64,000 bases of DNA from Chitinophaga pinensis (GTDB lineage: Bacteria > Bacteroidota > Bacteroidia > Chitinophagales > Chitinophagaceae), in NCBI GenBank assembly GCA_945876095.1, contig CAMCMP010000003.1, forward strand, positions 118,522 to 182,521, read 5' to 3'. The notes under the pieces are model-generated. The model was not told the origin of the DNA, did not search any database, and was given only the letters and a program-made list of their open reading frames with translations. The position numbers and the translations under genes are program-made. Position 1 is the first letter of the stretch. The number at the start of each line of letters is the position of its first letter. This document shows, piece by piece, positions 37,070 to 45,128 of the stretch.

Positions 37070-38200
37070 CTAACTATTGTTTAATTCTTTTGCTAAAGCA
37101 GCTAAAAAAACATCTGCTTCTAAAGTAGAAATATTCAGTGCTGGCAACAACCTTATCACATTTGGTTTTGCTTCTCCTGTAAAAATTTTATGATTATAAA
37201 GAAGATTTCTTTTTACCATTTTTAACTCTTCCGGAAGTTCTATGCCAATCATTAATCCAACACCTCTAACTTCTTTGATATGAGGTAACTTTTTTAATTC
37301 AGTCATTAAATAATTACCAACTACCTCGGCGTTTTTCATTAATTCGTCTTGTTGTATAATTTCCAACACTGCTAATGCTGCAGCACAAGCTAAATGGTTT
37401 CCTCCAAAAGTGGTGCCCAACATAAAATGTTTAGGTTGAATTTTTGGACTAATAGAAATTGCACCGACTGGAAACCCATTTCCCATACCTTTTGCCATGG
37501 TATAAATATCAGCATTAACACCACTATAATCATGGGCATAAAATTTACCACTGCGTCCATATCCACATTGTACTGAATCGGCTATAAAAACGGCATTGTA
37601 TTGATCACAAAGACTTCTTATTTTTTGTAAAAAAGTATTGGATGCAACATTGATTCCCCCAACGCCTTGTATGCCTTCCACAATAACTGAGGAAATATCA
37701 TTTTGTGAAAATGCGGTTTCTAATAACTGCTCATCATTAAAAGGCAAAAAGATTACATTATCAGTTTGATTTACTGGTGCAACTATATTTGGATTATCGG
37801 TAACGGCAACGGCTAAAGAAGTTCTACCATGAAACCCCTTTTTAAAAGCAATTATTTTTTTTCTTCCATTATAAAAAGAAGCTAGTTTCAAAGCATTCTC
37901 ATTCGCTTCTGCCCCTGAATTACAAAGAAATAATTGATAGTCCTCTTTACCAGAAACCTTCCCTAATTTTTCAGCCAATTCAACCTGTAATGGTATTTTT
38001 ATTGAGTTAGAATAGAACCCTACCTTATGTAATTGATCTTCTAATCTTTTCACATAATGCGGATGAGTATGCCCGATTGAAATTACTGCATGGCCTCCAT
38101 AAAGATCAAGGTATTTTTGATTAGCATCATCCCAAACATAAGCCCCTTCTGCCTTTACAATGGTGATGTCATTCAGTGGATATACGTCGAATAATTTCAT
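37070..38200 (-). CDS. argD: N-acyl-ornithine aminotransferase
   Basis: This PLP-dependent class III aminotransferase converts N-acylglutamate semialdehyde to N-acylornithine. It shows LDLYGGHAVISIGH, the substrate-side FLCNSGAEANENALKLA, GFHGRTSLAVAVTDN, the FIADSVQCGYGRSGKF metal-free cofactor loop and the PLP lysine in YTMAKGMGNGFP. The 376-residue length is normal. It lies between argC and argF' on the same strand with gaps of about 60-70 bases, consistent with one operon. Confidence 0.93.
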   Translation of the reverse strand: MKLFDVYPLNDITIVKAEGAYVWDDANQKYLDLYGGHAVISIGHTHPHYVKRLEDQLHKVGFYSNSIKIPLQVELAEKLGKVSGKEDYQLFLCNSGAEANENALKLASFYNGRKKIIAFKKGFHGRTSLAVAVTDNPNIVAPVNQTDNVIFLPFNDEQLLETAFSQNDISSVIVEGIQGVGGINVASNTFLQKIRSLCDQYNAVFIADSVQCGYGRSGKFYAHDYSGVNADIYTMAKGMGNGFPVGAISISPKIQPKHFMLGTTFGGNHLACAAALAVLEIIQQDELMKNAEVVGNYLMTELKKLPHIKEVRGVGLMIGIELPEELKMVKRNLLYNHKIFTGEAKPNVIRLLPALNISTLEADVFLAALAKELNNS

Positions 38201-38271
38201 TGAATTTATTAATTGATCAATTTTATTGGAAAATTTTAGAAATATAATATAGTTCGCGATGATTCAATCTC

Positions 38272-39255
38272 CTAGAATCCAATGCCCTTCAACTTTAATC
38301 CAGTTGTTTCTTCTAGACCAAACATACTATTCATATTTTGAACTGCCTGACCACTTGCACCTTTTAACAGATTATCTATCGCTGAATGAACCACCAGATT
38401 TTCTCCCACTTTTTCTAATTGAATCACACACTTATTGGTATTAACCACCTGCTTCAAACTGATAGGTCCTTTACTTACTGTTGTAAAAGGATGAGCAGAA
38501 TAATAATCAGTAAACACTCGGTACAATTGATCTAAAGACTCATTCGTTTTTAATTGAGAACTTATAAATATACCTCGCGTAAAATCTCCTCTCCAGGGCA
38601 CGAAATGAATATCAATATTTTTTGAGGGCTCCAACTGTTGAAAAGATTGTCCAATTTCAAAAAGATGTTGATGCTCAAGCGTTTTGTAGGCTTGTATATT
38701 ATTTGCTCTCCAACTAAAATGAGAGGTAGCTGAAAGACTCTGCCCTGCTCCAGTAGACCCTGTGATACCAGTTGAATAAACTTCATTCAGTATTCCCAGC
38801 TTTGCTAAAGGAATTAACCCCAATTGTATAGCAGTAGCAAAACATCCCGGATTAGCAATATTACTAGCCAATTTTATTTGCTCTTTATTTAATTCTGGTA
38901 ACCCATAAACAAAATTTCTATTATTAAATGATGAATGATTAGAAAGCCTAAAATCTTGACTAAGATCTATTACTTTAATCTTTTCGTCAATATTGTTAAC
39001 TGCTAAAAACATTTTTGAATCCCCATGTCCTAAACATAAAAAAAGCAGATCAATAGGATGATTAATTTCTTTAGTAAAAAAAATATTCGTTTCACCCAAC
39101 AAATCTTGATGGACAGCATGCAATGGCTTATCAGCATTGCTATTGCTCTGAACAAAAACAATGGACACATTGGGGTGATTGAGTAATATTCGAATCAATT
39201 CGCCCCCCGTATACCCAGCACCACCAATTATACCTACTTTGATTTTATTATCCAT
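38272..39255 (-). CDS. argC: N-acyl-gamma-glutamyl-phosphate reductase
   Basis: This NADPH enzyme reduces N-acyl-glutamyl phosphate to the semialdehyde. The N-terminal loop VGIIGGAGYTGGELIRILL (7-25) and the catalytic-Cys motif ANPGCFATAIQLGL are intact. GSTGAGQSLSATSHFS and HFVPWRGDFTRGIF follow. It is 327 residues, the short type. Its start overlaps the end of argG by eight bases, so translation is probably coupled. Confidence 0.94.
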   Translation of the reverse strand: MDNKIKVGIIGGAGYTGGELIRILLNHPNVSIVFVQSNSNADKPLHAVHQDLLGETNIFFTKEINHPIDLLFLCLGHGDSKMFLAVNNIDEKIKVIDLSQDFRLSNHSSFNNRNFVYGLPELNKEQIKLASNIANPGCFATAIQLGLIPLAKLGILNEVYSTGITGSTGAGQSLSATSHFSWRANNIQAYKTLEHQHLFEIGQSFQQLEPSKNIDIHFVPWRGDFTRGIFISSQLKTNESLDQLYRVFTDYYSAHPFTTVSKGPISLKQVVNTNKCVIQLEKVGENLVVHSAIDNLLKGASGQAVQNMNSMFGLEETTGLKLKGIGF

Positions 39256-40489
39256 TGGTATTTTGTTTTATTTGGTGATAAATCATCGTTTGATTGCCAA
39301 ATATTTTTGTGAATCCCCTTACATCTTCTCCGGTCCATCCATTATTCATCTCTCCGTATTTTCCAAATTTGCTACTCATCAAATCAAACTTAGATTCGAT
39401 ACCAGTTACCTGAAAACGATAGGGCATTAATTCTACAAAAACTTTTCCTGTTACATTTTGCTGAGTACTTTCAAGAAATGCTTCCATGTCTCTCATCACT
39501 GGATCAAGAATTTGTCCTTCATGTAACCAGTTGCCATAAAACAAAGCCAATTGATCTTTCCAATTTAATTGCCATTTGGTTAAAACATGTTTTTCCAAAG
39601 CATGGTGAGCTTTTATGATTACCATTGGAGCGGCAGCCTCAAAACCAACCCTTCCTTTAATTCCAATGATGGTATCACCGATATGTATGTCCCTTCCTAT
39701 TCCGTAAGCACCTGCAATCAATTGTATTTTTTGGATCGCCTTGGTAGGATGATCAAATCTTTCACCGTCCACTGAAATAAGTTCCCCCATTTCAAACTCA
39801 AGTTCGATATTTCGCATTTCCGATTCTGTTACTTGGGTTGGCCAAGCCTCTTCAGGAAGCATCCCTTTGCTATTCAATGTTTCCTTGCCTCCCACACTGG
39901 TTCCCCATAATCCTTTGTTGATGGAATAGACAGATTTTTCAAAATTCATCACCACCCCTTTTGACTTCAAATAAGATATTTCTTCTTCCCTACTTAATTT
40001 CATATCTCTGATCGGAGTAATAATTTCAACTCCAGGAATCATAATATTAAATACCATATCAAACCTCACTTGATCATTACCAGCACCAGTACTTCCATGA
40101 ACCACAGCAGAAGCATTCATTTTTTTTACATGCTCTGCAATGAATAAAGCTTGACTTAATCTTTCTGCACTTACACTTAATGGATAAGTGTTATTTTTTA
40201 ACACATTACCATAAACAAGGAATTTAATAATTTTATCGTAATAGCTTTTTACTGCATCAATAGTAGTATGTGATTTAACGCCTAAACGATAGGCGTGTGC
40301 TTCAATCTGCTCCAAATCGGCTTCAGAAAACCCTCCAGTGTTTACTACCACAGAATGAACTTCATATCCTTTTTCTATAGTTAAATACTTTACACAAAAA
40401 GTGGTGTCTAATCCACCACTAAATCCTAATACTACCGATCTATTTGTTGAATTACTTTCAGACTGCTCTATAGTTAATTTTTCATCCAT
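39248..40489 (-). CDS. argG: Argininosuccinate synthase
   Basis: This enzyme joins citrulline and aspartate with ATP to form argininosuccinate. The PP-loop ATP motif reads VVLGFSGGLDTTFCVKYL (19-36). VHGSTGAGNDQVRFD, SVGGKETLNSKGMLP and a C-terminal VTGKVFVELMPYRFQ region follow. At 413 residues it is of the Bacteroidota type. In the cluster it follows the GNAT gene by about 50 bases and overlaps argC, supporting one transcript from the promoter near 41.48 kb. Confidence 0.93.
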   Translation of the reverse strand: MDEKLTIEQSESNSTNRSVVLGFSGGLDTTFCVKYLTIEKGYEVHSVVVNTGGFSEADLEQIEAHAYRLGVKSHTTIDAVKSYYDKIIKFLVYGNVLKNNTYPLSVSAERLSQALFIAEHVKKMNASAVVHGSTGAGNDQVRFDMVFNIMIPGVEIITPIRDMKLSREEEISYLKSKGVVMNFEKSVYSINKGLWGTSVGGKETLNSKGMLPEEAWPTQVTESEMRNIELEFEMGELISVDGERFDHPTKAIQKIQLIAGAYGIGRDIHIGDTIIGIKGRVGFEAAAPMVIIKAHHALEKHVLTKWQLNWKDQLALFYGNWLHEGQILDPVMRDMEAFLESTQQNVTGKVFVELMPYRFQVTGIESKFDLMSSKFGKYGEMNNGWTGEDVRGFTKIFGNQTMIYHQIKQNTNG

Positions 40490-40542
40490 TTTTAAAAACT
40501 TTTTTTATTATAAAAGGCAATAAATAATACATCCAAATTCCG

Positions 40543-41304
40543 CTAGGTAAAAAATATTTTCAGTAAAGATTTTACCGATATGCCTCCTTCCTTTTTCCTA
40601 AATATACTCAATAAACTACTTTGTTTAATTTTCATAAACCTTTCGTACAATTTTGAATTTTGTTTAAAATCCTCTTTTGTTTCTTCCGGTTCAAAGTGAT
40701 CAGCAGGGTCATACAACATAGCAGTACACATGCAATTCTTTCTTTCTTTACTCATCAATATATCATAGTTGACACAACTCTTACAACCGGCCCAAAATTC
40801 TTCATCATCTGTCAACTCAGAATAAGTAACCGGTTCATAACCTAGGTCTGAATTAATTTTCATGACTGCTAAGCCGGTGGTTAATCCAAAAATCTTAGAA
40901 GTGGGATACTTTTCTTTGGAAAGATCAAAAATCTTTCTTTTGATTTGTTTAGCTACTCCGCTTTTACGATAAGCAGGAGCTACTATCAATCCACTATTAG
41001 CCACAAACTGTTCATGGCCCCAGGCTTCAATATAGCAAAAGCCTACCCAATCGCCATCGGAGGTAACCGCAATAACGGCCTTGCCCTCATTGATTTTAGA
41101 TTCGATGTATTCGGGCGACCTTTTGGCAATACCAGTTCCACGAGCCTTGGCAGAAGATTGCATTTCGTCGGTAATAATGGCTGCGTAATGACTGTCACTT
41201 GGTAACGCTGCCCTGATTATAATGTTTGATGTTTCCAATTGTATGAAATTGAAATAAAAGTTAGTAAAAATTTTATAAGAACCAGGTTTTGGAGATTTTT
41301 TCAC
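40543..41304 (-). CDS. GNAT acyltransferase at the head of the arginine cluster, candidate N-acylglutamate synthase
   Basis: A GNAT fold is visible from about residue 27 (NIIIRAALPSDSHYAAIITDEM), with the coenzyme-A loop IVAPAYRKSGVAKQIKRKIF. Its place at the head of the arginine cluster suggests it acylates glutamate in the first step; classical argA and argJ are absent from the window. A cysteine cluster (CKSC, then CMC 13 residues on) could bind metal. The start is uncertain: GTG 41304 gives a 26-residue extension, and TTG 41238 gives a tighter domain. There is no ATG nearby. The C-terminal 60 residues are outside the GNAT core and unassigned. Confidence 0.75.
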   Translation of the reverse strand: MKKSPKPGSYKIFTNFYFNFIQLETSNIIIRAALPSDSHYAAIITDEMQSSAKARGTGIAKRSPEYIESKINEGKAVIAVTSDGDWVGFCYIEAWGHEQFVANSGLIVAPAYRKSGVAKQIKRKIFDLSKEKYPTSKIFGLTTGLAVMKINSDLGYEPVTYSELTDDEEFWAGCKSCVNYDILMSKERKNCMCTAMLYDPADHFEPEETKEDFKQNSKLYERFMKIKQSSLLSIFRKKEGGISVKSLLKIFFT

Positions 41305-41335
41305 TGACAGGGGCAGTTTTCAATTGCTCGTCCTA

Positions 41336-41446
41336 TCAGCAACCAGGTATACGTCGGGGAGAAGTATTCGGCACTACAATAAAAGCAACAACCCTAGTTT
41401 TGTCTTGGCTGAACACATTTATAATATCGGTATAGGTGCTTTTCAC
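41336..41446 (-). CDS. Candidate arginine-operon leader peptide
   Basis: This is a 36-codon open frame from GTG 41446 to a TGA-TAG double stop, located between the predicted promoter and the GNAT gene. The translated end is VVPNTSPRRIPGC. It has adjacent Arg codons (CGA CGT) and a third Arg earlier (AGG), plus an unusually GC-rich 3' part. Its position fits a regulatory upstream ORF. The frame stays open upstream for about 26 further codons without ATG, so the exact start is uncertain. I cannot show that it is translated. Confidence 0.45.
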   Translation of the reverse strand: MKSTYTDIINVFSQDKTRVVAFIVVPNTSPRRIPGC

Positions 41447-41475
41447 TTTATTTATTAGTAATGTAAATAATTCTG

Positions 41476-41509
41476 CAAAAATAAGTGATTTTACAACCTT
41501 TCCATCAAA
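41476..41509 (-). promoter_or_regulatory. Promoter of the arginine cluster
   Basis: The minus strand has TTTG (41509-41506), a 22-base spacer and TATTTTTG (41483-41476), a good match to the Bacteroidota promoter. Transcription would begin near 41469, leaving a leader of about 165 bases or more before the GNAT start, enough room for the leader-peptide frame. Confidence 0.6.
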
Positions 41510-41562
41510 AATTGGGATAAATTTTCACTAGTGGCTTCTAGCTAGTCAGACTACTCATTCTA

Positions 41563-43062
41563 TTAGCTAATTTGAAGCCAATTTTTTAGGCCTTCAGCTA
41601 GCACTCGATCATTGCTTAATCTGGGTACTTTATTTTGCCCTCCTAGCTTTCCGATGCTTTTCATATAATCAATAAAACCATTCTTTTTAATCAATGAAAT
41701 GTGAAGTGGATCTAAAATATTACCTTTAATCAAGTCATCGTAATAAACATTTCTAGATCGAAGCTGATCATCTAAGTCTTTTCCAAAAGCAACTAAATCT
41801 ATAGGAGGATTTTCAAATTCAATCAGCCACTCATGATAACTTTTACCTTGCTCCTCAGAAATTACTGGAGCTACTGTAAATTCAGTAACCTGAGCATTCA
41901 ACGATTGGGCTGTAGCCATTAAGGCAGCTTCAACCTCTTCACCAATTACATGTTCTCCGAAAGCAGAAATGAAATGCTTGGTTCTACCGGTAACCACTAT
42001 TCGATAAGGGGCGGTAGAAACAAATTTTACGGTATCTCCAATATTATAACCCCACAATCCAGCATTGTTATTTACAATCATTGCATAATTCTCTCCTACT
42101 TTTACATCCCTTAAAGATAGTCTGGTGGGATCAGAAGAAAATATTTCAGCAGCAGGGACGAATTCAAAGAATATCCCACTATTCGTATTTAAAAGCAACC
42201 CTTCCGCATCTTGAGAATCCTGAAAAGCGAAAAAGCCTTCACTTGCAGGAAATAGTTCCACACAATCCACCTTTCGACCGATACTTTCAAACAATTTTGC
42301 TTTGTAGGGTTCAAAATTTACTCCTCCTTGAACCATCACACTGAAATCGGGGAATAGCTCACCTATTTTTTTCCCACTCTTTTGGGTGAGTCTATCAAAA
42401 TACATTTGAACCCAGGGTGGAATACCACTGATCAATGTCATTTTCTTATGAAGTGTTTCTTCTACGATTTTATCTAATTTTTCTTCCCACTCCTCTATAC
42501 AATTTGTTTCGTAAGAAGGCATTTGATTAGAACGTAAATAATTGGGTATATGGTGATTTACAATTCCACTTAGTCTGCCTGTTGGAATACCTCCTACTCT
42601 CTCGAGTGTGGGTGATCCACTCAAAAAAATAAGTTTGCCATCAGCAAATTTTGTATTACCGGTTTCGGACATATAACACAATAAAGCATTGCGAGCAGTG
42701 TTGATATGATTGCTAATGGAATCCCTGCTGATAGGAATATATTTTACACCACTTGTAGTACCGCTTGTTTTGGCAAAATAGATAGGCTGCCCTTTCCAAA
42801 GCACATTGTACTTTCCTTGCTTTATTTTTTCGATATAAGGTTTAAAAGCCTCGTAGTCCCTCAGAGGAACCTGCCTAATAAAATCTTGGTATGTTTTAAT
42901 ATCTGAGAATCCATGATCCTTTCCAAACTCAGTCTTGGCACCTGCTTTTATAAGGTATTCAAAAATTGATTGCTGGTCGTCCAAAGCAGTTTCCATTCCC
43001 TTTCTTATCTGTTTGTAGACATATCCAGCAAAAGGCTTGGCTAAAAAAGATTTTATTTTCAT
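41563..43062 (-). CDS. GH3 auxin-responsive promoter family protein
   Basis: This is a member of the GH3 acyl-adenylating superfamily; plant members conjugate amino acids to jasmonate or auxin, and the bacterial function is unknown. Expected motifs are present: FAKTSGTTSGVKYIPIS (the ATP-binding loop, about 94-110), FPASEGFFAFQ, LWGYNIGDTVKF and VVTGRTKHFISAFGEHV. The length of 499 residues is typical. It is a single gene convergent with nothing obvious, and is separated from the arginine cluster by the leader region. Confidence 0.88.
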   Translation of the reverse strand: MKIKSFLAKPFAGYVYKQIRKGMETALDDQQSIFEYLIKAGAKTEFGKDHGFSDIKTYQDFIRQVPLRDYEAFKPYIEKIKQGKYNVLWKGQPIYFAKTSGTTSGVKYIPISRDSISNHINTARNALLCYMSETGNTKFADGKLIFLSGSPTLERVGGIPTGRLSGIVNHHIPNYLRSNQMPSYETNCIEEWEEKLDKIVEETLHKKMTLISGIPPWVQMYFDRLTQKSGKKIGELFPDFSVMVQGGVNFEPYKAKLFESIGRKVDCVELFPASEGFFAFQDSQDAEGLLLNTNSGIFFEFVPAAEIFSSDPTRLSLRDVKVGENYAMIVNNNAGLWGYNIGDTVKFVSTAPYRIVVTGRTKHFISAFGEHVIGEEVEAALMATAQSLNAQVTEFTVAPVISEEQGKSYHEWLIEFENPPIDLVAFGKDLDDQLRSRNVYYDDLIKGNILDPLHISLIKKNGFIDYMKSIGKLGGQNKVPRLSNDRVLAEGLKNWLQIS

Positions 43063-43284
43063 GACCTATTTTGGAAAGAGATTTTGAACCGTTAATAATC
43101 AATCCATCTAAACTAAAAATAATTCGCCTGTAAAAGTAAAGAGTTTTATTGAAATCACTAATAAATAGCAACATTGAGCAGTTACGATACTAGATTTTAA
43201 CTCTTCCAATCGAAAATTATTTATTTTTTATGAAATGCTTAACTGGAAATAGGTAGAATTTTAAAAGAATTTTTCAAAATACAA

Positions 43285-43317
43285 TTGCAGTTAATTTTAT
43301 AGGGGTCCTTATCTTTG
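43285..43317 (+). promoter_or_regulatory. Promoter of mtaB
   Basis: TTG (43285-43287) is followed after 22 bases by TATCTTTG (43310-43317), matching TTG and TAnnTTTG. The element ends five bases before the mtaB ATG, so a very short leader is predicted. Confidence 0.55.
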
Positions 43318-43322
43318 CCACA

Positions 43323-44603
43323 ATGAGTAAAACAGTTGCGTTACATACCTTAGGCTGTAAATTGAATTTTTCAGAAACTTCCACTATTGGCAGATTATTA
43401 GAAAATGATGGATTTATCAAAAAAAAATTTGATGAGGTAGCTGATGTCTATGTAATTAATACCTGCTCTGTTACTGATAACGCCGATAAAGAATGTAGAC
43501 AGCTGGTAAGACGCATTCAACGAAAAGCTCCAGAGGCTATGGTGGTAATTACAGGCTGCTATGCACAGTTAAAACCAAATGAAATAGCTTCTATACCCGG
43601 TGTTGATCTTGTTTTAGGAGCTGCCGAAAAATTCAATATTACTGAACACCTCAAGACCATTACAAAAGGAGATTCCACTAAAATTTGTAGTTGCGATATT
43701 GAAGAGGTAAATATTTTTTCTCCATCACAATCAATCAACGATCGCACTCGAGTGTTTTTAAAAGTTCAAGATGGATGTGATTATAACTGTTCCTTTTGTA
43801 CTATCCCAATGGCAAGAGGTAAAAGCAGGAGTGATTCCATTAACAATATTTTAGCCAATGTAAAAACAATCGCGGAACAGGGTGTAAAAGAAATTGTACT
43901 CACAGGAATTAACTTAGGAGATTTTGGAAGCAATATTCAGCATACAACCAATGAATCAAAAGAGAACAAAGAAGATTTATATCAATTAATTCAACAGCTT
44001 GAAAATTCAGATGGACCTAGTAGATACCGAATCTCTTCTATTGAACCCAATCTATTATCAGATGAAATAATTGAATTGGTTAGTGATAGCAAAAAAATTA
44101 TGCCTCATTTTCATATTCCTTTACAGAGTGGTAGTAATAAAATACTCGGATTAATGAGAAGGCGCTACAAACGAGAACTGTATAGCGATAAAGTAAACCT
44201 TATAAAAAAACTTATTCCCGATTGCTGTATTGGCGTAGATGTGATAGTTGGTTTTCCTGGAGAAACTGAAACACATTTTAAGGAAACAGTTGACTTTTTG
44301 CAAGCGCTTGACATTTCTTATCTGCATGTTTTTACTTATTCTGAAAGGGCCAACACCTTAGCAGATTCAATGAAGCCGGTAGTTCCCATTTCAACTAGAA
44401 ACGAGCGAAACAAAATACTACGAAATTTAAGTTATCAAAAAATGCAATATTTTACCAATCAGCAGATTGGTAATACTAGAGAGGTATTATTTGAAACGCA
44501 TAATAAAAATGGTATGATGGAAGGTTATACCGATAACTATATAAAAATAACCACCCCATTCAAAAAGGAATGGGAAAATAATATTGTTCCATGGAAAATA
44601 TAA
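43323..44603 (+). CDS. mtaB: tRNA t6A37 methylthiotransferase MtaB
   Basis: This radical-SAM enzyme adds a methylthio group to t6A37 in tRNA. Cysteines for one [4Fe-4S] cluster lie in the N-terminal UPF0004 domain (HTLGCKLN, NTCSVTDNADKEC, ITGCYAQ). The radical-SAM cluster motif is CDYNCSFC in the next domain, followed by the TRAM-like C-terminus. The opening TLGCKLNFSETSTIG separates it from MiaB and RimO. At 426 residues it is normal. The last codons overlap the next gene by 13 bases. Confidence 0.92.
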   Translation: MSKTVALHTLGCKLNFSETSTIGRLLENDGFIKKKFDEVADVYVINTCSVTDNADKECRQLVRRIQRKAPEAMVVITGCYAQLKPNEIASIPGVDLVLGAAEKFNITEHLKTITKGDSTKICSCDIEEVNIFSPSQSINDRTRVFLKVQDGCDYNCSFCTIPMARGKSRSDSINNILANVKTIAEQGVKEIVLTGINLGDFGSNIQHTTNESKENKEDLYQLIQQLENSDGPSRYRISSIEPNLLSDEIIELVSDSKKIMPHFHIPLQSGSNKILGLMRRRYKRELYSDKVNLIKKLIPDCCIGVDVIVGFPGETETHFKETVDFLQALDISYLHVFTYSERANTLADSMKPVVPISTRNERNKILRNLSYQKMQYFTNQQIGNTREVLFETHNKNGMMEGYTDNYIKITTPFKKEWENNIVPWKI

Positions 44604-44905
44604 ACGACGAATCACTGATCAAATACCAAGTGACCATTCAATTTGAGATGGATGAAAATTTCATGAACTTAGTTCCTGCGCATCGAATTTTAATAAATAA
44701 CTTCATTGAAAAGGGAGCCATTGATTATTATGCGGTAAGTATGGAAACCCAAAGGTGTTGGATGATAATGAATGCAAGTAGTAAATTAGAGGTAGAAAAT
44801 CAATTAATGAAAACTCCCCTCTACAAATATTGGACAATTGAGATTGATGAACTTTTTGTTTATGATGCACAATCTTATCGACTTCCTGCCCTTCAGCTAA
44901 ACTGA
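44591..44905 (+). CDS. Small hypothetical protein, possibly a dimeric alpha/beta-barrel
   Basis: The protein has 104 residues and I do not recognise its function. It has a YQVTIQFEMDENFMNLVPAHRILINNFIEKGAIDYYAV arrangement and ends with an aromatic-rich IEIDELFVYD strand. This resembles the muconolactone-isomerase or YCII-type ferredoxin-like fold, but I would not name an enzyme. It overlaps mtaB by 13 bases in another frame, so translation is probably coupled. A role next to tRNA modification is only a positional guess. Confidence 0.7.
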   Translation: MENINDESLIKYQVTIQFEMDENFMNLVPAHRILINNFIEKGAIDYYAVSMETQRCWMIMNASSKLEVENQLMKTPLYKYWTIEIDELFVYDAQSYRLPALQLN

Positions 44906-45020
44906 TTTTTTTATTAAAATTTACTTAATAAGAAATATAGTCCAGTCTTTTCTGAATTTATTTTTAATTAAAATTTCCTATCTTAAAAATGGAAATGAAA
45001 TAATAATATTATATGCATTG

Positions 45021-45078
45021 GTGCAATTCTTTTCATAAATCCTACAATTATAAGTAACTTCCATTTTTGGAATTGCAC
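45021..45078. promoter_or_regulatory. Inverted repeat upstream of the MFS transporter gene
   Basis: GTGCAATTC at 45021-45029 is repeated in inverted orientation as GAATTGCAC at 45070-45078, with 40 bases between them and about 50 bases before the ATG. It could be a split operator for a regulator of the sugar locus. No regulator gene is adjacent. Confidence 0.35.
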
Positions 45079-45128
45079 TCTACCATTCTAAATTCAGACA
45101 ACTCAATTAATTACTACCACTATTTTGT

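Noticed and set aside
41305..41335. Attenuator hairpin between the leader frame and the GNAT gene
   Set aside because: Only a weak ACTG/CAGT stem (4 bp) is visible and there is no T-run, so I do not claim an attenuator.
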